DNA from: Negativibacillus massiliensis
Lineage (GTDB): Bacteria; Bacillota; Clostridia; Oscillospirales; Ruminococcaceae
Assembly: GCF_900148495.1 (NCBI RefSeq)
Contig: NZ_FTRU01000008.1
Span: 992,001 to 1,056,000 of the forward strand
DNA: 64,000 nt
Reading direction: 5' to 3'
Shown here: positions 51,834 through 60,774 of the stretch, in pieces
How the letters are laid out: each line of letters starts with the position of its first letter
Numbering within the stretch: the stretch's first letter is position 1
Notes under the pieces: generated by a model
Seen by the model: only the letters and a program-made list of their open reading frames with translations
Told to the model about the DNA's origin: nothing
Database searches by the model: none
Position numbers and translations under genes: made by a program

Positions 51834-52388
51834 TTACAGGGACATAACTTCCTGTTCTTTTTCTTTTACTGCTTTTTCGATCTGTTTTACGTATTTATCG
51901 GTCAGATCCTGAACATCCTTTTCAGCATCTTTCAGATCGTCCTCAGAGATTTCGTTTGCTTTCTTCTGAGCTTTCAGTTTATCTACTGCTTCACGACGGA
52001 TATTGCGGATTGCAACCTTTGCACTTTCGCCATCTTTGGAAACCTGTTTGCACAGCTCTTTACGGCGTTCTTCAGTTGGAGCTGGGAATACCAGACGAAT
52101 TACGGAACCATCATCAGTTGGGTTGATACCGATATCAGAAGCCTGGATTGCTTTGTTGATCAGTTTCAGTGTGGATTTATCCCATGGCTGAATAACCAGA
52201 GTTCTTGCATCAGAGGTAGAAATAGTAGCAAGCTGCTGGATTGGAGTAGCTGCACCATAGTAATCAACGGTTACACGATCCAGTACAGATGGAGAGGCTT
52301 TGCCAGCACGGATAGTGCCAAATTCTCTGTACAGGGAATCGAGGGTTTTATTCATTTTTTCTTCGATCTCTTTATACTGTGCTTTCAT
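51834..52388 (-). CDS. frr: Ribosome recycling factor
   Basis: The 184-residue protein splits post-termination ribosomes with EF-G. It has the standard opening MNKTLDSLYREFGTIRAGKASPS, YYGAATPIQQLATIS, the central LVFPAPTEERRKEL and the C-terminal helix IEKAVKEKEQEVMSL. The ATG at 52388 follows GGAGG at 6 bases; the longer open frame is not supported. It is cotranscribed with pyrH, 48 bases upstream. Confidence 0.98.
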   Translation of the reverse strand: MKAQYKEIEEKMNKTLDSLYREFGTIRAGKASPSVLDRVTVDYYGAATPIQQLATISTSDARTLVIQPWDKSTLKLINKAIQASDIGINPTDDGSVIRLVFPAPTEERRKELCKQVSKDGESAKVAIRNIRREAVDKLKAQKKANEISEDDLKDAEKDVQDLTDKYVKQIEKAVKEKEQEVMSL

Positions 52389-52436
52389 AAATTGCCTCCA
52401 TTCTGCCGAAAACGGCAAAAAAATTTATCAGATTCG

Positions 52437-53132
52437 TTATTTTACAAGCGTGCCGATGTTTTCCTGTTTTACTGCGCGCAGAATATTGTCCGGATCTTCC
52501 AGGCTGAACACCAAAACTGGAATCTTGTTGTCACGGCACATGGAAAATGCAGTCATATCCATAACGGCAAGCTGTTTTGCCAAAACCTCGTCAAAAGAGA
52601 TGGTCTGGTAGCGAACTGCGTTCGGATTCTTGTGTGGGTCGCTGTCATAAACGCCATCAACCATGGTTGCTTTCAGGATGATCTGCGCATCGATTTCTGC
52701 TGCACGCAGAGCTGCTGCAGTATCGGTGGAGAAGAACGGGTTACCGGTTCCGCATCCAAAAATTACAACCCTGTTTTTCTGCAGGTGACGAACTGCACGG
52801 TTGCGGATATAAGGTTCTGCAACCTGCTGCATTGCGATTGCTGTCTGTACACGAACATCACAGCCAGCCTGTTCCAGTGCATCCGCCAGAGCCAGCGAGT
52901 TCATAACGGTTGCAAGCATTCCGATGTGGTCTGCTCTGGTGCGGTCCATGTCTCCGCTGCTGCGGCCTCTCCAGAAGTTGCCGCCGCCGACAACGATCGC
53001 GATCTCTGTTCCAAGATCATAGATTTTCTTGATGCTGGAGCAGATTTTGTGGACAGTTTCGTTATCCAGTCCTGTTTTTTTGTCTCCTGCAAGAGCTTCA
53101 CCGCTGAGTTTGATAAGCACGCGCTTATACAT
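52437..53132 (-). CDS. pyrH: UMP kinase PyrH
   Basis: The hexameric amino-acid-kinase-fold enzyme that makes UDP from UMP. The 231-residue protein begins [16 protein letters not shown], has [11 protein letters not shown], the AcK region [42 protein letters not shown] and [12 protein letters not shown]. The ATG at 53132 has GGGAG 8 bases upstream. Its promoter is about 90 bases upstream. pyrH-frr is a common Firmicute pair directly after rpsB-tsf, as here. Confidence 0.97.
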   Translation of the reverse strand: MYKRVLIKLSGEALAGDKKTGLDNETVHKICSSIKKIYDLGTEIAIVVGGGNFWRGRSSGDMDRTRADHIGMLATVMNSLALADALEQAGCDVRVQTAIAMQQVAEPYIRNRAVRHLQKNRVVIFGCGTGNPFFSTDTAAALRAAEIDAQIILKATMVDGVYDSDPHKNPNAVRYQTISFDEVLAKQLAVMDMTAFSMCRDNKIPVLVFSLEDPDNILRAVKQENIGTLVK

Positions 53133-53221
53133 ATTTTTCACTCCCAATATATTTTCCCGGGTCTCTGCCCTGTTTGACCGTCCTGTCGGACAGTTTCGTT
53201 CAGAATCTTACTATATCTCCT

Positions 53222-53250
53222 ATTTTACCGTAACTTTTTCCCGATGTAAA
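53222..53250 (-). promoter_or_regulatory. Promoter of pyrH-frr
   Basis: TTTACA, 17 bases, TAAAAT on the minus strand. Further up, an inverted repeat TTTTATAC / GTATAAAA spans 53295-53321. Confidence 0.65.
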
Positions 53251-53332
53251 GACCCTTTATCCCTTATTACAGAAATAATGTCTAAAAACAGCTCTTTTAT
53301 ACAGAAAAATTCCGTATAAAATTCCTGCACAG

Positions 53333-53369
53333 AAAAACAGGGTACAAGCCCTGAAAAAACTTGTACCCT
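53333..53369 (-). terminator. Terminator after tsf
   Basis: Perfect 10-pair stem AGGGTACAAG / CTTGTACCCT, 11-base loop, T-run on the minus strand, about 30 bases after the tsf stop. Confidence 0.9.
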
Positions 53370-53396
53370 ATCTTAAAACAGTTTTATCAACTGTTC

Positions 53397-54305
53397 TTAT
53401 TTCATCATGCTTGCAACTTCGCTTGCGAAGTCGTCAGCTCTCTTTTCGATACCTTCGCCTTTTTCGAAACGTACGAAGGAAACGATTTCGATCTTGCCGC
53501 CGAGTTCTTTTGCTTTTGCATCGGTGTAAGATTTGATGGTCTGGTCGCCGTCTTTGATGAATTCCTGATCGATCAGGCAATTTTCTTTGTAGAATTTCTT
53601 GATTCTACCCTGAACCATTTTTTCAGCGATAGCTTCTGGTTTGCCTTCGTTGATAGCCTGAACTTTGAGGATTTCTTTTTCTTTTTCGAGAACTTCAGCA
53701 GGAACTTCTGCTTCGGTGAGGTAGCTTGGGTTTGCAGCAGCAACCTGCATTGCAACGTCTTTGCCGTATTCTGCAAAGCCTTCTTTGTCAGCTACATCAG
53801 TATCGAATTTAACCATAACGCCGATGCTGCCGCCTGCATGGATGTAGGTAGCAACTGCACCTTCGTAACGAGCGAAACGTCTGATCTTGATGTTTTCGCC
53901 GATGGTCTGGATTTTTTCAGTTGTCAGTTCAGAGATAGTCATCTCGCTGCCAACTGCTTTGCATGCGTTGAGTGCATCAACGTCAGCAGGATTTGCTTCA
54001 ACAACAGTTTTAGCGCAGGTGTCAACAAATGCCTGGAACTCAGCGTTCTTTGCAACGAAGTCTGTTTCAGCGTTAACTTCGATTACAACGCCAACTTTCT
54101 TAGCTTCATCAACATATGCTTTAACAACGCCCTCAGCAGCGATACGGCTTGCTTTTTTAGCAGCAGCAGCCAGACCTCTTTCGCGGAGCAGTTCGATTGC
54201 TTTGTCCTGATCGCCGTCAGCCTCTGTCAGTGCTTTTTTGCACTCCATCATGCCGCAGCCAGTAATTTCACGCAGTGTTTTTACGTCCTGAGCTGTAAAT
54301 GCCAT
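53397..54305 (-). CDS. tsf: Elongation factor Ts
   Basis: The nucleotide exchange factor of EF-Tu. The 302-residue protein has the UBA-like start AFTAQDVKTLREITGCGMMECKKALTEADGD, then AAEGVVKAYVDEAKKVGVVIEVNAETDFVAKN and HAGGSIGVMVKF, in the usual order. GGAGG lies 8 bases before the ATG at 54305. It is the second gene of the rpsB-tsf operon. Confidence 0.98.
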   Translation of the reverse strand: MAFTAQDVKTLREITGCGMMECKKALTEADGDQDKAIELLRERGLAAAAKKASRIAAEGVVKAYVDEAKKVGVVIEVNAETDFVAKNAEFQAFVDTCAKTVVEANPADVDALNACKAVGSEMTISELTTEKIQTIGENIKIRRFARYEGAVATYIHAGGSIGVMVKFDTDVADKEGFAEYGKDVAMQVAAANPSYLTEAEVPAEVLEKEKEILKVQAINEGKPEAIAEKMVQGRIKKFYKENCLIDQEFIKDGDQTIKSYTDAKAKELGGKIEIVSFVRFEKGEGIEKRADDFASEVASMMK

Positions 54306-54334
54306 GTCAAATTCCTCCAAATTAAAATTGAGTC

Positions 54335-54398
54335 CGAAAAAAAGTCCCGACAGGACATCCCTTTCGGAAAAACTCCCGGCAGAGGGATCTGTCGGGAG
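54335..54398 (-). terminator. Two attenuator-like hairpins between rpsB and tsf
   Basis: The first, 54367-54398, has stem CTCCCGACAGA / TCTGCCGGGAG (one mismatch) and five T; the second, 54335-54356, is a weaker GTCC/GGGAC hairpin followed by seven T. Both lie inside the operon, so they probably cause partial termination and set the S2 to EF-Ts ratio. Confidence 0.65.
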
Positions 54399-54422
54399 GT
54401 ATTTTTCTTTATCCGACGTTAA

Positions 54423-55154
54423 TTATTCAGCGTCTTTTTCTTCTTCGTCAGCAGCTTCTTCAGCGTTCTGAGCGCCCTGTCTGCCTTCGATGATAGCGTC
54501 TGCCATTGTGCCAGCAATCAGTTTTACTGCACGGATAGCATCGTCGTTACCTGGAATTACATAGTCGATTTCGTCTGGATCACAGTTTGTGTCAACGATA
54601 GCAACCAGCGGAATGCCCAGTTTCTTAGCTTCAGCAACTGCGATTCTTTCTTTTCTTGGGTCAACGATGAACAGTGCGCCTGGCAGCTTGTCCATAGTTT
54701 TGATACCGCCGAGGTATTTTTCGAGTTTTTCGATTTCGAGCTCGAGTTTACCTACTTCTTTCTTTGGCAGGCGATCGAAAGTACCATCTTCCTGCATTTT
54801 GCGGAGCTGTTCCAGTCTCTGGATTCTGCGACGGATGGTCTTGAAGTTTGTCATCATACCGCCCAGCCATCTAGCGTTAACATAGTGTGCACCTGCACGC
54901 TCTGCTTCTTCTTTGATGGATTCGCCAGCCTGTTTTTTGGTACCAACGAACAGTACGTTGTCGCCGTTAGCAGCTACATCGCGAACGAACATGTAAGCTT
55001 CTTCGAGTTTTTTAACGGTTTTCTGCAGATCGATGATGTAGATACCGTTTCTTTCTGTGAAGATGTATCTTGCCATCTTAGGATTCCATCTGCGGGTCTG
55101 GTGACCAAAGTGTACGCCTGCTTCGAGCAGCTGTTTCATAGATACTACGCCCAT
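54423..55154 (-). CDS. rpsB: 30S ribosomal protein S2
   Basis: The 243-residue protein has [81 protein letters not shown], and the C-terminal [27 protein letters not shown], all diagnostic. It ends in an acidic tail ([14 protein letters not shown]), common in Firmicutes. AGGAGG precedes the ATG. First gene of rpsB-tsf. Confidence 0.98.
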   Translation of the reverse strand: MGVVSMKQLLEAGVHFGHQTRRWNPKMARYIFTERNGIYIIDLQKTVKKLEEAYMFVRDVAANGDNVLFVGTKKQAGESIKEEAERAGAHYVNARWLGGMMTNFKTIRRRIQRLEQLRKMQEDGTFDRLPKKEVGKLELEIEKLEKYLGGIKTMDKLPGALFIVDPRKERIAVAEAKKLGIPLVAIVDTNCDPDEIDYVIPGNDDAIRAVKLIAGTMADAIIEGRQGAQNAEEAADEEEKDAE

Positions 55155-55345
55155 GTTAAAGTCCTCCTTAAGGTTAAACCTCCGTCTCGAACGCTTTACC
55201 GGAATTCCGAAGAATATTCACCAATGGGCCGGTGAACATCCTGCCCGTGTAAAACACAGGTTTGCCTGTCGGCACCATCCGGTCAATTCGAAACGTGTGT
55301 TATTAAGATACGGCAGAGCTTTCCTGCTCTTTTTTGCCGTTCCCG
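55155..55345 (-). promoter_or_regulatory. Structured 5' leader of rpsB
   Basis: About 185 transcribed bases between the promoter and rpsB form several hairpins on the minus strand: CGGCA...AGAGC / GCTCT...TGCCG near 55309-55341, ACAGG-CAA-ACCTGT-like pairing near 55256-55272, and TTCACC / GGTGAA around 55217-55237. The layout suggests feedback by S2 on its own mRNA, as in other bacteria, but I do not recognise a named leader. The gap beyond the promoter to 55475 has no gene. Confidence 0.5.
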
Positions 55346-55348
55346 AAC

Positions 55349-55377
55349 ATTATACCAGAGGATTTTTAAAATTGCAA
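55349..55377 (-). promoter_or_regulatory. Strong sigma-A promoter of rpsB-tsf
   Basis: TTGCAA, 17 bases, TATAAT on the minus strand. Confidence 0.9.
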
Positions 55378-55475
55378 GGGATTTTTCGGCTTTTTTAAAA
55401 GGTTTTTTACGCTTTTGCCGTTGTGCACCTATCCTGTTTTCATTTTGCCTTCTTTTTGTCTGAGCTAAACAAAAA

Positions 55476-55748
55476 CTAGCCTCGCAGACGCCTTGTTTTC
55501 CTTGTATGGGAAGGTCGGCAGGTGACCAGAATGGTATCTTCCCCAATCACCTCGATATCCTCCCATGGAATGACCGTATCCTCTTCCCTGCCAAGCAGTC
55601 CGAACAGACGATATCTGCCGCGGATGACAATGGCAGTCAGCACGGCATTTTGGGTATCCAGCTCCACATCCCCGACAAAGCCAAGTCTGACCCCATCGCT
55701 GGAGCTGATAACATCCTTATATTTAAAATCGTTGATGCGGCATATCAT
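55476..55748 (-). CDS. YlmC/YmxH family sporulation-associated PRC-barrel protein
   Basis: A 90-residue protein: MICRINDFKYKDVISSSDGVR, LGFVGDVELD and YRLFGLLGREEDTVIPWEDIEVIGEDTILV are the strand pattern of YlmC/YmxH, small PRC-barrel proteins found in spore formers. The basic C-terminus (HTRKTRRLRG) is an extra. Biochemical role is not known. It stands between the ClC gene and rpsB. Confidence 0.85.
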   Translation of the reverse strand: MICRINDFKYKDVISSSDGVRLGFVGDVELDTQNAVLTAIVIRGRYRLFGLLGREEDTVIPWEDIEVIGEDTILVTCRPSHTRKTRRLRG

Positions 55749-55810
55749 ACCCGTTCACCTGCCTTTTTCTCTGATACACTTTATGCAGGATAGCAGTTAG
55801 ATAGAACGCA

Positions 55811-57076
55811 CTATTTTGTGTGTACGTCAATAAACTTGGTCTCGAGCTTGGAGTAAACGATCTTCTGTCCGCTGTATAGTCCGTAATAGCCCGAGAACAT
55901 ATAGCCGATTGCGCTGGCAATTCCAAAGAAGATTACGCCGTCCCCGCCAAACAGTTCAACCGCCAGAGTAAAGGAAGCAACCGGACAGTTGATGACACCG
56001 CAGAACAGTGCGATCAATCCCACTGCTGCCGCAAAAGATGGGTCGAGTCCGAGCAACGGGCCAACCACGCAGCCAAAGGTCGCTCCAATAAAGAAGGTCG
56101 GAACAATCTCGCCGCCCTTAAATCCTGCTCCCAGCGTCACTGCTGTAAAGAGGATTTTCAGCAAAAAAGCACACCAGTCCGCTTCCCCAGCCATGGCGCG
56201 GGTAATAACATCCATTCCGGCACCGTTATAATCTCTGTTTCCGACCAGTAAGGTCAGAAGAATTACCAGTACACCACCGACAGCTGCCCGAAGAGCTGCA
56301 TTGCTGATATATTTTTTATAAAGCTTTCCTGCTGCATGCATGCTGATGCAGAAAATTGCGCTGAGCACTGCACACAGGATGGACAAAACAATGACCTGTA
56401 CCGTAGAAGCAAGTCCCAGCTGCGGTACGTTCTGAATCACAAATGCAGTCGGAGCCACTTCAAAAATCTGTGCGATTCCATAACCGATCAACGCACCCAG
56501 CACACATGGAACCAGTGCAGCATAGTGCATAACGCCGACACTGACTACCTCAATTGCAAAGATGGTCGCAGTCAGCGGTGTTCCAAACAAGGCTGCAAAA
56601 CAGGTACTCATCCCGCACATAATCATCATCTGGTGTTCCTTCTGGTCAAGGTCCATCCAGTCAGCAAGTCTGGCTCCCATACTGCCGCCAATCTGCAATG
56701 CTGCGCCTTCTCTGCCTGAAGAACCGCCCAGCAGGTGGGTGATAACAGTGCTGATAAAGATCAGCGGTGCTGTACGCATCCGCAGCGGATGCTCCCCACG
56801 AACCGCCTCAATGATGGTGTTTGTACCCATGTCCTTTGCCATACCGCTTTTTTGATACAGCAAAGCAATCAGCACACCACCCAACGGAAGCAGATATAAA
56901 AGCCACGGAAACTCTGTCCGAAGTTCTGTCGCCTTCTCTACCGAAAAGTGAAACAAAACACCCATCACACCGACGATGCTGCCCACCACTGCCGCAAGCA
57001 TCAGCCATCGCACAAAAAAGACTGATGATTGATAAAATATCTTTGCTACTGTACGAAGCTCTTTCCCTTCTGTCAT
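55811..57076 (-). CDS. ClC-family anion channel/antiporter, CLC-F-like
   Basis: A 421-residue polytopic protein with about ten helices. The selectivity-filter motif reads GGSSGREGAALQIGGSMG, followed by GMSTCFAALFGTPLTATIFAIEV, and later KGGEIVPTFFIGATFGCVVGPLLG. The GREG motif is kept; the GM...FGTP form is closer to fluoride-exporting CLC-F proteins than to chloride exchangers, though this is from memory. The ATG at 57076 is preferred, with AGAGGTG 6 bases upstream. No fluoride riboswitch is visible; the gene follows the DUF4241 gene by 19 bases. Confidence 0.88.
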   Translation of the reverse strand: MTEGKELRTVAKIFYQSSVFFVRWLMLAAVVGSIVGVMGVLFHFSVEKATELRTEFPWLLYLLPLGGVLIALLYQKSGMAKDMGTNTIIEAVRGEHPLRMRTAPLIFISTVITHLLGGSSGREGAALQIGGSMGARLADWMDLDQKEHQMMIMCGMSTCFAALFGTPLTATIFAIEVVSVGVMHYAALVPCVLGALIGYGIAQIFEVAPTAFVIQNVPQLGLASTVQVIVLSILCAVLSAIFCISMHAAGKLYKKYISNAALRAAVGGVLVILLTLLVGNRDYNGAGMDVITRAMAGEADWCAFLLKILFTAVTLGAGFKGGEIVPTFFIGATFGCVVGPLLGLDPSFAAAVGLIALFCGVINCPVASFTLAVELFGGDGVIFFGIASAIGYMFSGYYGLYSGQKIVYSKLETKFIDVHTK

Positions 57077-57095
57077 ACTCAGCACCTCTTATTCT

Positions 57096-58358
57096 CTATT
57101 CCGTCAACTCTGATTCCTCTTGTTCCTGATCGGGTTCTGATTTCTGCTCTGTTTGCCATTCTGGAACTAATGTTTCATTTCCCATTTCCACCAAGGTTTC
57201 TCCCCGCACAATCGCCGCAAAACCATTTTCTGTATCCCAGGTGCAGGAAAATGCCGCCGCAATGGTATTTTGATTTGGGTTAAATACAATCCTTTTTGGA
57301 TACAGCAGTGCTGAAAAATCGTTTTTATCCAGAACGTTTGGCATCTCTGGAGCGTTATCTGCCATGGTGTGTCCATACTCCAGCTGCATGATCGGGTAAC
57401 GGTCAAGCAGTGCTGTCATCATGACATCCAAAGCTGCATACTGCTGGGTCAGCAGTTTTTCGCAGGCAATCTCCGCTTCTTCTTCACTCTTCACATCAGA
57501 GCATACCAAAAGCGGGTAGCTGTCTTCTGCTTCGAAGAATCCTTCCCAGTCCCGCAGACGAACTCTTCCTTTCCATCCTTCCTGCACTGGTTCCAGTACA
57601 GACAGATTTGTGCGGATATCAAATGCTTCCTCTGGATTTTCTCCTTCTTCCAGATCTACAAACCAGACTACCAGCTGACAGACTCTGCCCTCTTCATCCT
57701 GTCCCCAGTATACCGGATACTGTCCTTCTCCCCATCCGGTCTGGAACATTGGGATGCGGTATGACGTTCCCGGAACGGTCCAGTTTAAAAAGCTGCCACC
57801 CTCGTTCTGGATTTCCGGAGAAGAGATTCTGCTCTGTTCAAATAAAGGTCCAAAATAGTCACTGTACAGTCTTCCATCTGGATGTTCTTGCCGCCACTTT
57901 TCTACAAAAGCACAGAATGCCTGATGACTTAGTTCATCGCAGATACATCCCAGACCGCTTTCACTGAAAAAGCCATAAAAGCCGCCGTCAAAGCTTTCAA
58001 TCTCCTCTTCACCGGTCAGTGCCTGCTCAAAATGCACTGCCGGACGATAGTTAAACCGAAGCCGCACCGCAAGATAAAGAATATCCCCATCCTCTGTACG
58101 GGTAAAAGCGACTTCCAGCGGATAGATTCCCACCGGTGACGTCACAAAATAGGGAAGTTCCTCCCGATTGGATAAATAACGGATTGGGTCACGAACCAGC
58201 AGTTCTCCGCTTGGAACAGAACACATTCCAATCCGCGCCACCTCAATGGAATTTCCTGCGATTCGAAGTTGTGTAAAATATCGTTCCAAATCTACCTGAC
58301 TGCTTAATCCCGGCCTTTTTTCCACCCATTGCCGAATCCATTCCCTGTTCGGAATCAT
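57096..58358 (-). CDS. DUF4241 protein with an additional C-terminal domain
   Basis: The 420-residue protein has an N-terminal DUF4241-like part: ARIGMCSVPSGELLVRDPI, YFVTSPVGIYPLEVAFTRTEDGD, FGFF-type SESGLGCICDE and a WxVPGT strand (about 40-260). The C-terminal half (about 330-395) has LYPKRIVFNPNQNTIAAAF, CTWDTENGFAAIVRG, like DUF6985/DUF2262-type beta domains, and a Glu/Gln/Asp-rich tail. No signal or membrane segment, so it is cytoplasmic. Function is unknown; such domains occur among polymorphic-toxin immunity proteins, but no toxin gene is near. GGAGG lies 7 bases before the ATG. Confidence 0.7.
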   Translation of the reverse strand: MIPNREWIRQWVEKRPGLSSQVDLERYFTQLRIAGNSIEVARIGMCSVPSGELLVRDPIRYLSNREELPYFVTSPVGIYPLEVAFTRTEDGDILYLAVRLRFNYRPAVHFEQALTGEEEIESFDGGFYGFFSESGLGCICDELSHQAFCAFVEKWRQEHPDGRLYSDYFGPLFEQSRISSPEIQNEGGSFLNWTVPGTSYRIPMFQTGWGEGQYPVYWGQDEEGRVCQLVVWFVDLEEGENPEEAFDIRTNLSVLEPVQEGWKGRVRLRDWEGFFEAEDSYPLLVCSDVKSEEEAEIACEKLLTQQYAALDVMMTALLDRYPIMQLEYGHTMADNAPEMPNVLDKNDFSALLYPKRIVFNPNQNTIAAAFSCTWDTENGFAAIVRGETLVEMGNETLVPEWQTEQKSEPDQEQEESELTE

Positions 58359-58378
58359 GAACATTCCTCCGTTTTATT

Positions 58379-59209
58379 CTAAAATTCCTTTTCCATCTCA
58401 AACTGCCTTGTCAGCTCTTCAAATCCAAGATCAGCCAGCAAAGACAAAAGTTCTGTTTCTTTCCGATCAATATTTTTTACCGTAAAGCCTGCAAAGTTTG
58501 ACATCAGGTGTTCCAGCACTGTTTTTAAGTCTTCTTTACCACGGTAACCAACATAAACAAGATTGCCGTTATTTGGCGTGAACACGCAAAAAGCTGACAC
58601 CTTGTCATCTTGCTCAAGATACATTGCCTGATATAATTGCGGATTTGCAGTTAAAATTTCCATACTGTGCTCATAGCAAGGTTTCGGGCAGTAGCACTTT
58701 GTGATATCCAGTTTTACAAAGTCACTAAAGCTCACTCTCTCAACCTTTTCAGAAGACAAATTCAAAAGATCAGTCGGCGAGCGCAAAACGGAAAATTCCC
58801 TTGTTTCCTGAAACCCCTTCTTTTGATACGCCGAAATTGCCTTTGTATTTTCCTGTAAGACTTCCAGATAATACCTTTGATATCCTGATTTTTTCAGTTC
58901 CTTCCATGCATACTCAAAGAGGTCGCTGAAAACCCGCTTTCCTCTGTGGGCTGGTACCACTCCTGTTCCCGCATCAAAGACAACCTTTTCTCCACTCTGT
59001 ACACTGCATGAGTTAAAGATAAAGCCGACAAGCTCATCCTGACAAAAAGCTCCGAAAGAATATTTTTTGTCCACACAGCTCTTGGTAAAAATTAAGCGGA
59101 GTATCTCCTCCGTCAGATGCATCGGCAACTCATAATCAGAAAATGCCAGATTAAAACATTCCGTGATAATCTGATCAGAAACATGTTCCAGTGATTGATA
59201 TGTATACAT
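58379..59209 (-). CDS. GNAT family N-acetyltransferase
   Basis: A 276-residue protein. The first 140 residues form a GNAT domain: SFGAFCQDELVGFIFNSC, GTGVVPAHRGKRVFSDLFEYAW (the acetyl-CoA pyrophosphate loop, here P-A-H-R-G-K) and the YYLEVLQENTKAISAYQKKGFQETREF motif B. The second half is a degenerate second GNAT-like unit. The ATG at 59209 with GGGAG 10 bases upstream fits the family start. Substrate unknown. It begins the run GNAT-DUF4241-ClC on the minus strand. Confidence 0.9.
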   Translation of the reverse strand: MYTYQSLEHVSDQIITECFNLAFSDYELPMHLTEEILRLIFTKSCVDKKYSFGAFCQDELVGFIFNSCSVQSGEKVVFDAGTGVVPAHRGKRVFSDLFEYAWKELKKSGYQRYYLEVLQENTKAISAYQKKGFQETREFSVLRSPTDLLNLSSEKVERVSFSDFVKLDITKCYCPKPCYEHSMEILTANPQLYQAMYLEQDDKVSAFCVFTPNNGNLVYVGYRGKEDLKTVLEHLMSNFAGFTVKNIDRKETELLSLLADLGFEELTRQFEMEKEF

Positions 59210-59350
59210 ATTGTCTATTCTCCCATCTGCAAAGACAAGCAAAACGCCTTTTCCTGTAAGTTCTGTTATATTTTTACAGGCACAAATCAAGTATATAAAA
59301 GCTGCTTTTCCCTGTCAAGACAGCTTTTTCAGTTCTTTTCCTCTCCACCC

Positions 59351-59381
59351 AAAAAAAGGACAGCCTTCCGCCGTCCTTTTT
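59351..59381 (-). terminator. Terminator after the CoA-binding protein gene
   Basis: Stem GGACGGC / GCTGTCC with one wobble and a T7 run on the minus strand, directly after the stop codon. Confidence 0.82.
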
Positions 59382-59383
59382 CT

Positions 59384-59740
59384 TTATTCTGTATACAGTT
59401 TTAAACCGACCAAAAGACAACCATCAATGTACGGCATGTTGTTTTCATTTAAATAGGAAAGAAGCGCCTCATCGGAAGCACCTGGTTGGATGACAATGCA
59501 TTTAAAATTCTTTTTGCATTCCTGTAAAAGTTTAAGTCCCTTCACTGGATGGATACAAAGGTCAATAATATCAATATCATCTGGAATATCGTTAATGGAG
59601 GCAAGTTCTTTTCCTACTGCATAAACGGTGTATCCTTTTTCCAACAGAGCATGTTTAATTTTATAGGCATATTTTTCTTCATTTAAGGTGTCGCCCAAAA
59701 CAGCAAAGGTATGCTGCTGCATGATTTCCTGTAAATCCAT
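59384..59740 (-). CDS. CoA-binding domain protein (YccU-like)
   Basis: A 118-residue single Rossmann-type domain: FAVLGDTLNEEKYAYKIKHALLEKGYTVYAVGKE, IDIIDLCIHPVKGLKLLQEC and CIVIQPGASDEALLSYLNEN match the CoA_binding_2 family. The usual GxSxxxxK loop is changed to GDTLNEEKY, so cofactor binding is less certain. One-gene unit with its own terminator. Function unknown. Confidence 0.8.
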   Translation of the reverse strand: MDLQEIMQQHTFAVLGDTLNEEKYAYKIKHALLEKGYTVYAVGKELASINDIPDDIDIIDLCIHPVKGLKLLQECKKNFKCIVIQPGASDEALLSYLNENNMPYIDGCLLVGLKLYTE

Positions 59741-59834
59741 TCTCTTTCTCCTTTCGTTAGTCAGGGGATGTGTTTTTCTGATTTTATTATAACAAAATAT
59801 CTCTTTTCGTCAATTGTCTGGATTTTATTTTACA

Positions 59835-59875
59835 AAAAACAAAACAGCGGCCACACACAAGGTCGCTGTTTTTAG
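59835..59875 (-). terminator. Terminator after spoVT
   Basis: Stem AAAACAGCGGCC / GGTCGCTGTTTT with one wobble and an A/T run on both sides, about 45 bases after the spoVT stop. Confidence 0.88.
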
Positions 59876-59919
59876 AAAAATCATTTGTGCGGGAAAACTT
59901 TTCCAAACAACAAAATACT

Positions 59920-60459
59920 TTATTCTTCCATCTGCTTTCCCAGAAATCCGGCTGCTGCCTGAAGCAGTTTTTCTTCTGCTTCGCTCGGAACATCCTGTTC
60001 CCCATCGTTTAAGAAAAGGATTGCACCGCAGACATCTCCTGCTGAGATGATCGGGTATGCAACCAGAGCTGTTTTTTCCACGCCTTCCACCGGAAACAGC
60101 TTATTGCCATCATTGCCCAGAACAAAGCTCTTTCTCTGCTCAATCATTTCTTCCAGAGCCGGGGAAATCCTTCTCTCCAACAATTCCTTTTTCGGCACAC
60201 CGGAAACCGAAACCACATGGTCGCGGTCGCAGACAAGAACCGGCTTTGCCGTTGTTTTATGGAGGATTTCGGCATACTGTCCCGCAAAGGAAGAAAGTTC
60301 TCCAATTGGGGAATACTTTTTAAAGATAACTTCTCCATCGTTGCTTGTAAAAATTTCCAGAGGATCACCTTCCCGAATGCGCAGTGTACGGCGGATTTCC
60401 TTTGGAATAACCACACGTCCCAGATCGTCAATCCTTCTTACAATACCAGTTGCTTTCAT
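59920..60459 (-). CDS. spoVT: Stage V sporulation protein T (AbrB/GAF regulator)
   Basis: The 179-residue regulator has the AbrB swapped-hairpin DNA-binding domain at 1-50 (MKATGIVRRIDDLGRVVIPK, RRTLRIREGDPLEIF) and a C-terminal GAF domain (about 57-178) with KPVLVCDRDHVVSVSGVPKKEL and YPIISAGDVCGAILFLN. In Bacillus SpoVT controls late forespore genes. Length matches exactly. This is the best evidence in the window that the organism can make spores. The Shine-Dalgarno is AAGGAG. No clear forespore-type promoter could be confirmed. Confidence 0.95.
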   Translation of the reverse strand: MKATGIVRRIDDLGRVVIPKEIRRTLRIREGDPLEIFTSNDGEVIFKKYSPIGELSSFAGQYAEILHKTTAKPVLVCDRDHVVSVSGVPKKELLERRISPALEEMIEQRKSFVLGNDGNKLFPVEGVEKTALVAYPIISAGDVCGAILFLNDGEQDVPSEAEEKLLQAAAGFLGKQMEE

Positions 60460-60774
60460 ATCAAAATCTCCTTATCCGTTTCTATGATTTTGCTGCACTG
60501 TTATTGTTTGCAGGATACGGGAAAATATGCATAATTTATTTTTCTATCAATTCTCTTTGATCTCTACTTGCTCTCTTAAAACTTGTCGTCTTTTTTATAT
60601 ATTCCCATGCACAAAAAAAGCAAACATTATTTTTAGAAAATTCCAGAATTTTCTTCTCACACACCCCATTATCCCTATCTCTCGGTACTGAAATCGATTC
60701 AGATAATACTTGACAGGATTTTAAAACACAAAGCTTTCCTGCTCTATATACATCGAATAGTGCAACATTTTATT
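60460..60774. other. Gene-free A/T-rich gap before the cobalamin genes
   Basis: It must contain the spoVT promoter near its left end; a GCATA at about 60520 followed by a CAATA-like element recalls forespore promoters but is not convincing. I see no gene, riboswitch, hairpin terminator or repeat in the rest, although the cob genes end here and should be followed by one. Confidence 0.4.

Noticed and set aside
51750-53177. A 475-codon open frame on the plus strand
   Set aside because: It lies antisense over frr and pyrH, which are unmistakable; the translation is rich in Cys and Phe with no family features and no Shine-Dalgarno.
53361-54422. A 353-codon plus-strand open frame
   Set aside because: It is the complement of tsf; the Phe/Cys/Asn-rich product is typical of antisense to a Glu/Ala/Lys-rich gene.
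60460-60774. A cobalamin riboswitch for the cob genes
   Set aside because: This gap is downstream of the cob genes, and no B12-box-like sequence is seen; a riboswitch, if present, would be beyond the right edge.
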